DNA from: Candidatus Thioglobus sp.
GTDB lineage: Bacteria > Pseudomonadota > Gammaproteobacteria > PS1 > Thioglobaceae
Reading direction: 5' to 3'
Assembly (NCBI GenBank): GCA_003978185.1
Contig: QOAH01000044.1
Span: forward strand, 1 to 11,121
DNA length: 11,121 nucleotides
Shown: positions 1 through 5,907 of the stretch, piece after piece
Layout of the letters: each line of letters starts with the position of its first letter
Position numbering within the stretch: the stretch's first letter is position 1
The notes under the pieces: model-generated
The model's input: the letters and a program-made list of their open reading frames with translations, nothing else
What the model was told of the DNA's origin: nothing
Databases searched by the model: none
Translations under genes and position numbers: made by a program

Positions 1-1532
1 ACCAAACCTTCCAACTCTAGTGATAAATCAATCAAAGTAGTGACACTCTCTTCGGAGTCATATCGATTTTTCAATTCTTCAGAATACCACTTGTCTTTAC
101 TCTCTTGTGAATCACCTTCGTTGAAATAACCCAGTGCTCTTGAAAGATTGATTTTAAGGTCGTTAGGGATAGACTTAGATATCCGGTCACTAAAACCGTA
201 AGGATGGCCTAAAACACGCCCTACGTCGCGCACAACACCTTTAGCTGCCATGGTGCCGTAAGTAATAATCTGTGATACTTTTTCAGCACCATACTTCTTA
301 GAGACATATTCAATCACTTCATCACGACGATCGGTGCAAAAATCAATATCAAAATCTGGCATCGACACACGTTCAGGGTTGAGAAAACGCTCAAATAATA
401 ACTCATGCTTAATCGGATCAACATTGGTAATGCCTAACGCATAAGCCACCAAAGAGCCCGCGCCAGAGCCACGACCAGGACCTACAGGAATACCATTGTC
501 TCTTGACCAACGAATAAAATCAGCAACAATTAAAAAATACCCTGGGAATTCCATTTGAATAATCACTGATAATTCAAATGCCAAACGATCGTCATAAACT
601 TGACGATCTACTTTAATGCCTTGCAAGCGATTGTCCAAACCTGCTTCTGACTCTTGAGTGAAGAATTGCGAAATACTCAATCCTTCTGGAATTGGAAAAT
701 CCGGTAAATAATTCTTTTTATACAATTCAAAATGCACATTGCAACGCTTGGCGATTTCAGCACTGTTAATGATTGCCTCAGGCAAGTCAGAAAACAGAGT
801 CTCCATTTCTTCACCTGATTTTAAATATTGCTCAGCGTGGTAATGTTTTTCACGGCGTGCATCATCCAATAAGCCACCTTGGGAAATACAGATTCTGGCC
901 TCGTGTGCGTCGAAATCTTGTTTTTGTAAAAATTCCACGTCATTGGTTGCCACCAAAGGAATATCAAGCGCTAAGCTAAGCTCAATACAAAGATGTAAAT
1001 GGCGCTCATCATAAGTTCGACTAGTGCGTTGCACTCCTAGGTAAAAACGATCGCCAAAAATATCTTTCCAAGCTTGAGCTTGTTGATTTGCCTCAGGTAT
1101 TTGGTTATTAATTAAGTGTTGTGCCACATCACTACGCACCGGTAGCGCAATGAGTAGCAACCCTTGGTGGTACGCTTGTAACTGCTCGGCAGTAATACTC
1201 ACACCATCAAGCGTTTGACCTTGTAAATAAGACAATGAAATCAGCTCAGATAAATTCAGGTAACCTTGTTGGTTTTGGCACAAAAGCAGTAGAGAAAAAT
1301 TTTGCTCTTCACCCTTAAGGACAAGCTCAGCACCAAAGATTGGCTTAATACCAGCATCTTTAGCAGCTTTATAAAGTTTAACTGCTGCAAATAAATTAGC
1401 ATTATCGGTTAGCGCAATAGAGCTCATACCGAGTTCTTTAGCTTTTTCTACCAATTTTGGTATACGAATTAAACTATTCTCAACAGAATATTCACTATGA
1501 CAATGTAAATGAACAAACTCAGAATTAGACAT
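1..1532 (-). CDS. dnaE: DNA polymerase III subunit alpha, N-terminal part (runs off left edge)
   Basis: This is the catalytic subunit of the replicative DNA polymerase III holoenzyme. I translated the minus strand from ATG at 1532 and found 510 open codons to the window edge, a little under half of the usual length of about 1160 residues. The N-terminal PHP domain opens with FVHLHCHSEYS (residues 6-16). The polymerase domain shows GPGRGSGAGS (351-360), LLFERFLNPERVSMPDFDIDFC split around 392-399 with the catalytic aspartates D395 and D397 (E. coli D401 and D403), and SQIITYGTMAAK just after. The third catalytic aspartate should lie beyond the window. The start is supported by family alignment: the PHP motif begins at residue 6 as in E. 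coli. No clear Shine-Dalgarno sequence precedes it. It is separated from the sox unit by a terminator, so it is probably transcribed alone from the AT-rich upstream region. Confidence 0.97.
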   Translation of the reverse strand, partial: MSNSEFVHLHCHSEYSVENSLIRIPKLVEKAKELGMSSIALTDNANLFAAVKLYKAAKDAGIKPIFGAELVLKGEEQNFSLLLLCQNQQGYLNLSELISLSYLQGQTLDGVSITAEQLQAYHQGLLLIALPVRSDVAQHLINNQIPEANQQAQAWKDIFGDRFYLGVQRTSRTYDERHLHLCIELSLALDIPLVATNDVEFLQKQDFDAHEARICISQGGLLDDARREKHYHAEQYLKSGEEMETLFSDLPEAIINSAEIAKRCNVHFELYKKNYLPDFPIPEGLSISQFFTQESEAGLDNRLQGIKVDRQVYDDRLAFELSVIIQMEFPGYFLIVADFIRWSRDNGIPVGPGRGSGAGSLVAYALGITNVDPIKHELLFERFLNPERVSMPDFDIDFCTDRRDEVIEYVSKKYGAEKVSQIITYGTMAAKGVVRDVGRVLGHPYGFSDRISKSIPNDLKINLSRALGYFNEGDSQESKDKWYSEELKNRYDSEESVTTLIDLSLELEGL

Positions 1533-1779
1533 TAAACAAGGTTAATAATTTTAAAAATTAATTAAAAAATTAACTCTATTTTACAACTCTAAATCTAGCA
1601 AATGAAATCAACTTTTTGTAAAATTTTATAAAAAATAAAAACAGGTTAACTAGCAACAAATTAAAGATTAAAAAAATAAATAATAACCCTTGGAAATAGC
1701 TGCCTTAAGGACTGTTATCAACATAAAAATCCAATTTAAAGTAGATTATAAAAAACTTTGGAAATTCTTAAAACAGACA
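1533..1779. other. AT-rich intergenic region upstream of dnaE
   Basis: No gene is visible here. The stretch is strongly AT-rich and must hold the dnaE promoter, but many -10-like hexamers occur and none has a convincing -35 partner, so I do not call one. Structure that can be seen: a near-perfect AT palindrome at 1613-1634 (TAAAATTTTA core at 1619-1628 flanked by T5 and A5, with one mismatched pair), and the 8-bp palindrome CCTTAAGG at 1703-1710. Neither matches a site I recognise. Confidence 0.6.
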
Positions 1780-1809
1780 AAAAAATACCCCAATCAAGGG
1801 GTATTTTTT
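1780..1809 (-). terminator. Rho-independent terminator of the sox unit
   Basis: A perfect 12-bp inverted repeat (arms AAAAAATACCCC at 1780-1791 and GGGGTATTTTTT at 1798-1809) encloses a 6-base loop. Read on the minus strand it is a GC-based hairpin followed by a U-rich tract, starting 19 bases after the soxK stop codon. The flanking A and T runs are symmetric, so it could also work in the other direction, but no plus-strand gene ends here. It insulates dnaE from sox transcription. Confidence 0.9.
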
Positions 1810-1827
1810 ATTTAACTGTTTAGATTG

Positions 1828-2154
1828 CTAGAATCTAGGACCAGCCGAACCCGCAACCGCAGCTTGTGCTAATGCATTTACTGCTTGCTTGTGAGCTTTT
1901 TTAGCCAATGCAGTCGCTACATCAACCTTGCCAGCCTTATGAAGCTTCTTAGCCTCTTTAATCATCTTGCCTGTATCACGCCATGCCATTCTTGCTACCA
2001 ATGCTGCCGCATAGTCAGTTTCAGCGGCTGTAATTGCCGTTTTATAAGGGTCAGACGATCCATTGTTCCAGTTATGATCACTACCTAGAAAATCAGCTTG
2101 AGCCGTTAATGCAAATACAGTCAAGGTTGTTGTTAATAATATTTTATTCATCAT
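1828..2154 (-). CDS. soxK: SoxK-like SoxAX-binding protein (SAXB family)
   Basis: A small secreted protein of 108 residues with a Sec signal peptide (about 1-20, cleavage after TAQA), giving a mature protein of about 88 residues. It has no cysteine, so it carries no haem. The mature part is predicted helical, with WRDTGKMIKEA at 58-68, then an Ala/Lys-rich amphipathic stretch and an AGSAGPRF tail. The WRDTGK motif, the AGK...A..LA.KA pattern and the proline-containing C-terminus match my memory of SoxK/SAXB. That protein binds SoxAX in green sulfur bacteria and some proteobacteria and stimulates its activity. Position agrees: it follows soxA by 6 bases, as in the Chlorobium order soxXYZAK. 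Two adjacent ATG codons (2154 and 2151) are possible starts; AGGGGA lies just upstream. Family assignment is by recognition, not by search. Confidence 0.78.
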   Translation of the reverse strand: MMNKILLTTTLTVFALTAQADFLGSDHNWNNGSSDPYKTAITAAETDYAAALVARMAWRDTGKMIKEAKKLHKAGKVDVATALAKKAHKQAVNALAQAAVAGSAGPRF

Positions 2155-2160
2155 ATTCCC

Positions 2161-2982
2161 CTATTTTCTGTAACGATCAGCAGTGATCTCAAGACCGTTG
2201 CTCATTGCTTGGTGATAAAACTCCATGTTACGATACTCTTCACTTTGTGCATACAAAGGTTTAGCACGCATGTTCTTCAAACAACCACCATAACGACGAT
2301 GTAGTGTGCCTAGACCACCCCACTTCGCACGATACATTGGCACATGTGTTGTATGACCTAATGCTGGTGATAAGATATCAGCTCTGGCTTTGCTACCGGC
2401 ATTATAAACATGGCAATCTGCACATGACATGTTGAACTGGCCACGCTTAGCATAGAAAAAAGACTTGCCTTTTTCATACGCTGCTTTTGCAGCATCAGAT
2501 TCAACTTTTACATTAATTTTTCCACCAGCTGCTTGGTCAGAAATATAAGCACTAATTCGAGTAATCTTACCCTTCATTGTTGGCATTTTCTTGCCAGTCT
2601 GCTCATTGTAACATTTACGGATATCACCCTCTAGTGTCACCACTGTACCGGCTGCATCATCAAAGTACGGGTAATTAAGACGTGCCGTTGATAAGTCGCT
2701 AAATTCTTTACAATTGCCCATGCTAAATTTTTCAAACTCTACCTCGCCTTTCTCTACCGCTGCTTCATAAGGCGGAATACCGTCTATAATTTCTTCAAAT
2801 TGCTCTCTTGAACCCTGATCGTAAGCATATACACCATTGGTATACTCTGCAAACTCAACATTCGGTTTAATAGATTTAAAGTGGGCAACAAAGGCTTTAC
2901 GGTCTGCATCTACATCTGTACCAGCAGACACAGTGCCAACCATCAAACCTAAACTGACTACTGCAGTTATTAGTTTTTTCAT
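2161..2982 (-). CDS. soxA: Sulfur oxidation c-type cytochrome SoxA (monohaem)
   Basis: SoxA is the larger subunit of the periplasmic SoxAX cytochrome, which oxidatively couples thiosulfate to the SoxY carrier cysteine. The 273-residue precursor has a Sec signal peptide (1-20, cleavage after TVSA). Only one haem-binding motif is present, CADCH at 187-191. The region equivalent to the N-terminal haem of dihaem SoxA has C91 and C124 instead, which by family precedent form a disulfide. C234, in RRYGGCLKNMRAKP, is at the place of the cysteine (persulfide) ligand of the active-site haem. The start has AGGAG at 2989-2993. It lies 23 bases after soxZ and 6 bases before the soxK-like gene, so translational coupling with soxK is likely. 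It ends with TAG. Confidence 0.96.
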   Translation of the reverse strand: MKKLITAVVSLGLMVGTVSAGTDVDADRKAFVAHFKSIKPNVEFAEYTNGVYAYDQGSREQFEEIIDGIPPYEAAVEKGEVEFEKFSMGNCKEFSDLSTARLNYPYFDDAAGTVVTLEGDIRKCYNEQTGKKMPTMKGKITRISAYISDQAAGGKINVKVESDAAKAAYEKGKSFFYAKRGQFNMSCADCHVYNAGSKARADILSPALGHTTHVPMYRAKWGGLGTLHRRYGGCLKNMRAKPLYAQSEEYRNMEFYHQAMSNGLEITADRYRK

Positions 2983-3005
2983 TGATCTCTCCTCAATTAT
3001 AAAAG

Positions 3006-3308
3006 CTATTTAGATTTCGCAGTCGCAGAACCTGTTTTACCTTTGCTGTCTTTATATTTAATCGTGATCTCGTCGCCTTTTGCGCCAGGAACGTTAAATT
3101 TAAAGTACGGGTCTTTAGAAACAGAGCTACCAATATCCGCATCTACAACTGTGTTACCGTTGTGTAGAATAACCATATGTACAATATGGTTTGCAGGTAC
3201 TACTTTACCTTTCTTCTTACGAAGACCAGTTTCCATTGGGTGTTTAATTAACGCTTTAATACCGATAACGCCTTTTCTAGCCTTAGGCTTTAATTTAATT
3301 TTTGCCAT
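3006..3308 (-). CDS. soxZ: Thiosulfate oxidation carrier complex protein SoxZ
   Basis: SoxZ is the partner of the sulfur carrier SoxY; the SoxYZ heterodimer holds pathway intermediates on the SoxY C-terminal cysteine. The 100-residue product has the usual SoxZ size. It starts with a basic AKIKLKPKARKG segment, includes IKHPMETG (about 21-28) and the IVHMVILHNGNTVVDADIG region, and ends in a beta-rich, lysine-rich segment, consistent with the immunoglobulin-like SoxZ fold. It lacks a signal peptide, as is typical: SoxZ is exported together with SoxY through the Tat system. The Shine-Dalgarno AGGAG at 3318-3322 supports the ATG at 3308. It follows soxY by 28 bases. Confidence 0.96.
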   Translation of the reverse strand: MAKIKLKPKARKGVIGIKALIKHPMETGLRKKKGKVVPANHIVHMVILHNGNTVVDADIGSSVSKDPYFKFNVPGAKGDEITIKYKDSKGKTGSATAKSK

Positions 3309-3336
3309 TTTTATATTCTCCTGTAATATTAGTTAA

Positions 3337-3780
3337 TTAACCGCCACAACCACCGATAGTTACTTTTACTTCTTGAGTAACTGCCGTTGTTGAACCACCT
3401 GCTGTAACCAATGCCACTACTGGAGATGTTTTACCCATCTTAACACGAGTAGAAACATAGCCTTGAGCGCCAGTTAAGTTAAATGAAGCTGCTAATGGTG
3501 TACCGTTTTTCATAACCATAATAGAAATATTAGTTACGCCGTCCATCTTAGAAGCATCTACTGTCATTGGTACTACCGCACCATTTTCAGCAATCTTAGG
3601 GGCTTTAAACTTAAATGAACCTTTACCAGCACCTGCTACTGCTGTACTTGCTGCAGCAGATGTTGCCTTAAACGCTGCTGAATTAGCAAACACCATTGAA
3701 GGGGTTAATAAGCCTGCGCCTACTGCTGTTGCAACTGCAGAACCTGCCATTGCGCTTTTTAAAAATAATCTTCTTTTCAT
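3337..3780 (-). CDS. soxY: Thiosulfate oxidation carrier protein SoxY
   Basis: SoxY is the sulfur-carrying subunit of SoxYZ. Its C-terminal swinging arm holds the substrate on a single cysteine while SoxAX, SoxB and other enzymes act on it. The 147-residue precursor begins with a Tat signal (MKRRLFLKSAMAG, twin arginine at 3-4, then a hydrophobic Ala/Gly segment to about residue 32). The protein ends exactly in TIGGCGG with carrier cysteine C145, the only cysteine. The middle part is a beta-rich, Thr/Val/Gly-rich domain. The start has AGGAG at 3787-3791, and the gene follows soxX by 16 bases. Its immediate linkage to soxZ matches the obligate heterodimer. Confidence 0.97.
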   Translation of the reverse strand: MKRRLFLKSAMAGSAVATAVGAGLLTPSMVFANSAAFKATSAAASTAVAGAGKGSFKFKAPKIAENGAVVPMTVDASKMDGVTNISIMVMKNGTPLAASFNLTGAQGYVSTRVKMGKTSPVVALVTAGGSTTAVTQEVKVTIGGCGG

Positions 3781-3796
3781 TATTTTCTCCTATTAT

Positions 3797-4207
3797 TTAT
3801 AGTGTGTGAATGTAATCTGTGATTTTGTCAATTTGACTCTCAGACAACGCATTATGCTTACCAAACGGAGGCATCATAGAATTTGGATTCTTAACCGTTG
3901 CATCCCAAATTTGAGCTCTTAACACCGCTCTGTCTGGAAATCTTGCTTTCATTGCAACTAGTCCAGGACCAATATTACCAGCCTGCGCTCCACCTTTGAT
4001 TGTATGACAACCTAAGCAGTTTCCGTGTCTTCTACTAAACGACAACGCACAACCCTCTACATCTGAAGGGTTTACCTTCGTACATGTTTTGGTTGCTTTT
4101 TTAAGGGCTTTCACATCTTTCTTACCTGCCATTGCCGGTGAAGCAAAAATTGCTACACTTACTGCTGCAGATACTAACAATGTAGAAAAGTGTTTTTTCT
4201 TAATCAT
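3797..4207 (-). CDS. soxX: Sulfur oxidation c-type cytochrome SoxX
   Basis: SoxX is the small monohaem subunit of SoxAX; it passes electrons from the SoxA active-site haem towards the respiratory chain in the periplasm. The 136-residue precursor has a Sec signal (about 1-27, cleavage after PAMA). The haem motif CLGCH is at 64-68 in GNCLGCHTIKGG. The distal methionine ligand is probably M112 in NPNSMMPPFGKH. The C-terminal LSESQIDKITDYIHTL is the usual class I cytochrome c helix. Two further cysteines, C42 and C53, lie before the haem motif and may form a disulfide. A strong Shine-Dalgarno (AGGAG at 4213-4217) supports the start. This is the first gene of the sox unit. Confidence 0.95.
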   Translation of the reverse strand: MIKKKHFSTLLVSAAVSVAIFASPAMAGKKDVKALKKATKTCTKVNPSDVEGCALSFSRRHGNCLGCHTIKGGAQAGNIGPGLVAMKARFPDRAVLRAQIWDATVKNPNSMMPPFGKHNALSESQIDKITDYIHTL

Positions 4208-4273
4208 TTTCTCTCCTCTTTATAAAATAAATAAATCCCCGAAAGGCTTATTAATAAACCTAACTAGGCCCAT

Positions 4274-4301
4274 ATGATATGCGAAAAAAAAACAAATGCA
4301 A
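4274..4301 (-). promoter_or_regulatory. Candidate sigma70-type promoter of the sox unit
   Basis: On the minus strand TTGCAT (4301-4296) and TATCAT (4279-4274) are separated by 16 bases, about 67 bases before the soxX start. Each hexamer matches four or five consensus bases. The spacer contains a run of nine T. The 134-bp gap between trpE and soxX is the only space for a sox promoter unless the unit depends on read-through from trpE. The exact position is a guess; I see no clear operator. Confidence 0.35.
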
Positions 4302-4341
4302 CACTTTTATAGTTCACTAATATAGAGCAGTTTAAAACAAC

Positions 4342-5796
4342 CTATACTAATTCAGCAGCCCTAATCAACGCACGTGCTTTATGCATGGTTTCATCCCACT
4401 CTGATTGTGGTACTGAATCATGAACAATGCCTGCGCCTGCTTGTACATAGAGTGTTTCATTCTTTATCACAGCTGTGCGTATAGCGATGGCCATGTCCAT
4501 ACATCCATGCCATGACAAATAACCAATGGCACCTGAATAGATATTACGTTTGAGTGGCTCAACCTCGTTGATGATCTCCATGGCGCGTACTTTTGGCGCA
4601 CCACTGAGTGTGCCTGCTGGGAAGGTTGCTTTGAGTACATCAATGGCACTCATGCTGTCTTGTAATTCACATTCAACATTTGAGACAATGTGCATCACGT
4701 GTGAATAACGCTCAACAAACATTTTTTCTGTGAGCTCAACTGTGCCCGTTTTGGCGATACGACCGAGATCATTACGACCAAGATCAATCAACATTAGATG
4801 CTCTGCGATTTCTTTTTCATCGGCTAACAAATCTTTCTCTAGTGCCAAGTCTTCTTTTTCATTCGTACCGCGAGTTCGCGTACCGGCTATTGGGCGAACC
4901 GTTGCTCGCCTATCACCATCTACACGAGTTAGAATTTCTGGTGAAGAGCCCACGATTGCCACATCATCTAAATTAAGGTAATACATATAAGGGGATGGAT
5001 TAAGACGCCTGAGTTGACGATACAACTCCACCGGTGGTGCGCTAAATTTACAACTGAGTCGTTGTGAAGGCACCACTTGCATCACATCACCTGCCACAAT
5101 ATATTCTTGGATTTTTTTAACTGTATTTTTGTAATTTTCTTCACCAAAACTTGAGGTGAAATCTTGTTCAGTAATTTGGTCTGATTGATAGTTAGAAGGC
5201 TCTAGTGACTGATCAATTTGCTTGGTAATTTCATCTAAACGGCTTAGTGCGTCCTCATAACTTTGTTTGCTTGGGTCAATATGGGTAATCACAAAAGCTT
5301 GATTAAGTAGGTTATCAAACACTACTAAATCGTTTGACACCATTAGCAAGATATCCGCCACACCGAGCTCATCAGGCTTGTCGATGTTAGACAGTTTGGG
5401 CTCGATATAGCGAATAATTTCATAACCAAAGTAACCCACTAAGCCGCCATTAAATTCTGGCAAGGCATCTAACTCTGGAACCTTGTATTGACCTAAGTAT
5501 TGTTCAACCCATGCTAGCGGATCTTTTACTTGGATTGATTCTAGTAGTTCACTTTCTTGCTCAATACGAACCTCATGGTCAAACACTTTGATAACAGTTT
5601 GTGCATGTAGGCCAATCATCGAGTAACGACCCCATTTTTCACCACCTTGAACCGACTCAAACAAATAAGAGTAAGAATTGTTGGCTAATTTTAAATACAG
5701 GCCTAACGCGGTATCTGTGTCAATGGCGACGGCTTTATAGACGGGGATATGATTATACCCATCTGCCACATGCTGATCAAAACTTGCTTTATTCAT
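4342..5796 (-). CDS. trpE: Anthranilate synthase component I
   Basis: TrpE converts chorismate to anthranilate, with ammonia supplied by the TrpG glutamine amidotransferase; this is the first step committed to tryptophan. The 484-residue protein is of normal length. The N-terminal domain carries the feedback-inhibition motif YLFES (44-48) and, in the chorismate-binding domain, NPSPYMYY (266-273), the tryptophan-site signature, so feedback control should be intact. Catalytic-domain motifs follow: RPIAGTRTRG (301-310), DLGRNDLGR (338-346), HIVSNVE (369-375) and TFPAGTLSGAPK (391-402), then the QAGAGIVHDSVP segment near the end. NPSPYM distinguishes it from PabB. There is no trpG fusion and no trpG next to it. 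No Shine-Dalgarno precedes the ATG; an extended -10 lies only 8 bases upstream, suggesting a leaderless or very short-leader transcript. Confidence 0.97.
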   Translation of the reverse strand: MNKASFDQHVADGYNHIPVYKAVAIDTDTALGLYLKLANNSYSYLFESVQGGEKWGRYSMIGLHAQTVIKVFDHEVRIEQESELLESIQVKDPLAWVEQYLGQYKVPELDALPEFNGGLVGYFGYEIIRYIEPKLSNIDKPDELGVADILLMVSNDLVVFDNLLNQAFVITHIDPSKQSYEDALSRLDEITKQIDQSLEPSNYQSDQITEQDFTSSFGEENYKNTVKKIQEYIVAGDVMQVVPSQRLSCKFSAPPVELYRQLRRLNPSPYMYYLNLDDVAIVGSSPEILTRVDGDRRATVRPIAGTRTRGTNEKEDLALEKDLLADEKEIAEHLMLIDLGRNDLGRIAKTGTVELTEKMFVERYSHVMHIVSNVECELQDSMSAIDVLKATFPAGTLSGAPKVRAMEIINEVEPLKRNIYSGAIGYLSWHGCMDMAIAIRTAVIKNETLYVQAGAGIVHDSVPQSEWDETMHKARALIRAAELV

Positions 5797-5804
5797 AATC
5801 GCAT

Positions 5805-5827
5805 TTTATACCAAGCGTTGTTGGTAT
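5805..5827 (-). promoter_or_regulatory. Extended -10 promoter within an inverted repeat, upstream of trpE
   Basis: On the minus strand TGG-TATAAA (5813-5805) is an extended -10 element, 8 bases before the trpE ATG; the -35 position (CGTGCC at 5833-5828 with a 17-base spacer) is poor, as is often tolerated with extended -10 sites. The same bases are part of a perfect 7-bp inverted repeat, ATACCAA (5808-5814) and TTGGTAT (5821-5827), with a 6-base spacer. A 20-bp dyad over the -10 is well placed for a repressor operator. It does not resemble the E. coli TrpR operator. Function is inferred. Confidence 0.45.
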
Positions 5828-5852
5828 GGCACGTGTGTCTTAGTCACAGACG

Positions 5853-5890
5853 AAAAAAAACCGCAGTCAGTCATGAATGCGGTTTTTTTT
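5853..5890 (-). terminator. Rho-independent terminator of rpoBC
   Basis: A perfect 13-bp inverted repeat: A8-CCGCA (5853-5865) and TGCGG-T8 (5878-5890) around a 12-base loop. On the minus strand it gives a GC-rich stem core followed by eight U, 17 bases after the rpoC stop codon. The symmetric A and T tracts would allow function in both directions. It separates rpoBC from trpE. Confidence 0.92.
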
Positions 5891-5907
5891 ATTAGTAAAG
5901 TGTATTG

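Noticed and set aside
773..979. Plus-strand open frame of 68 codons inside dnaE
   Set aside because: It lies antisense to well-conserved DnaE coding sequence and its product resembles nothing; it is a shadow frame.
3043..3336. Plus-strand 97-codon frame opposite soxZ
   Set aside because: It is antisense to a clear SoxZ gene with its own ribosome binding site; the hydrophobic product is a by-product of the opposite codons.
4284..4308. Possible trpE terminator: short stem AAGTG/CATTT followed by nine T on the minus strand
   Set aside because: The stem is only 5 bp with a G-U pair and a 3-base loop, too weak to call; the T run fits equally well as the spacer of the candidate sox promoter.
5806..5874. 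A 22-codon minus-strand reading frame (ATG at 5874) between the rpoC terminator and trpE, possibly a trp leader peptide
   Set aside because: It contains no tryptophan codon, begins inside the terminator loop, has no ribosome binding site, and no alternative attenuator hairpin follows before trpE.
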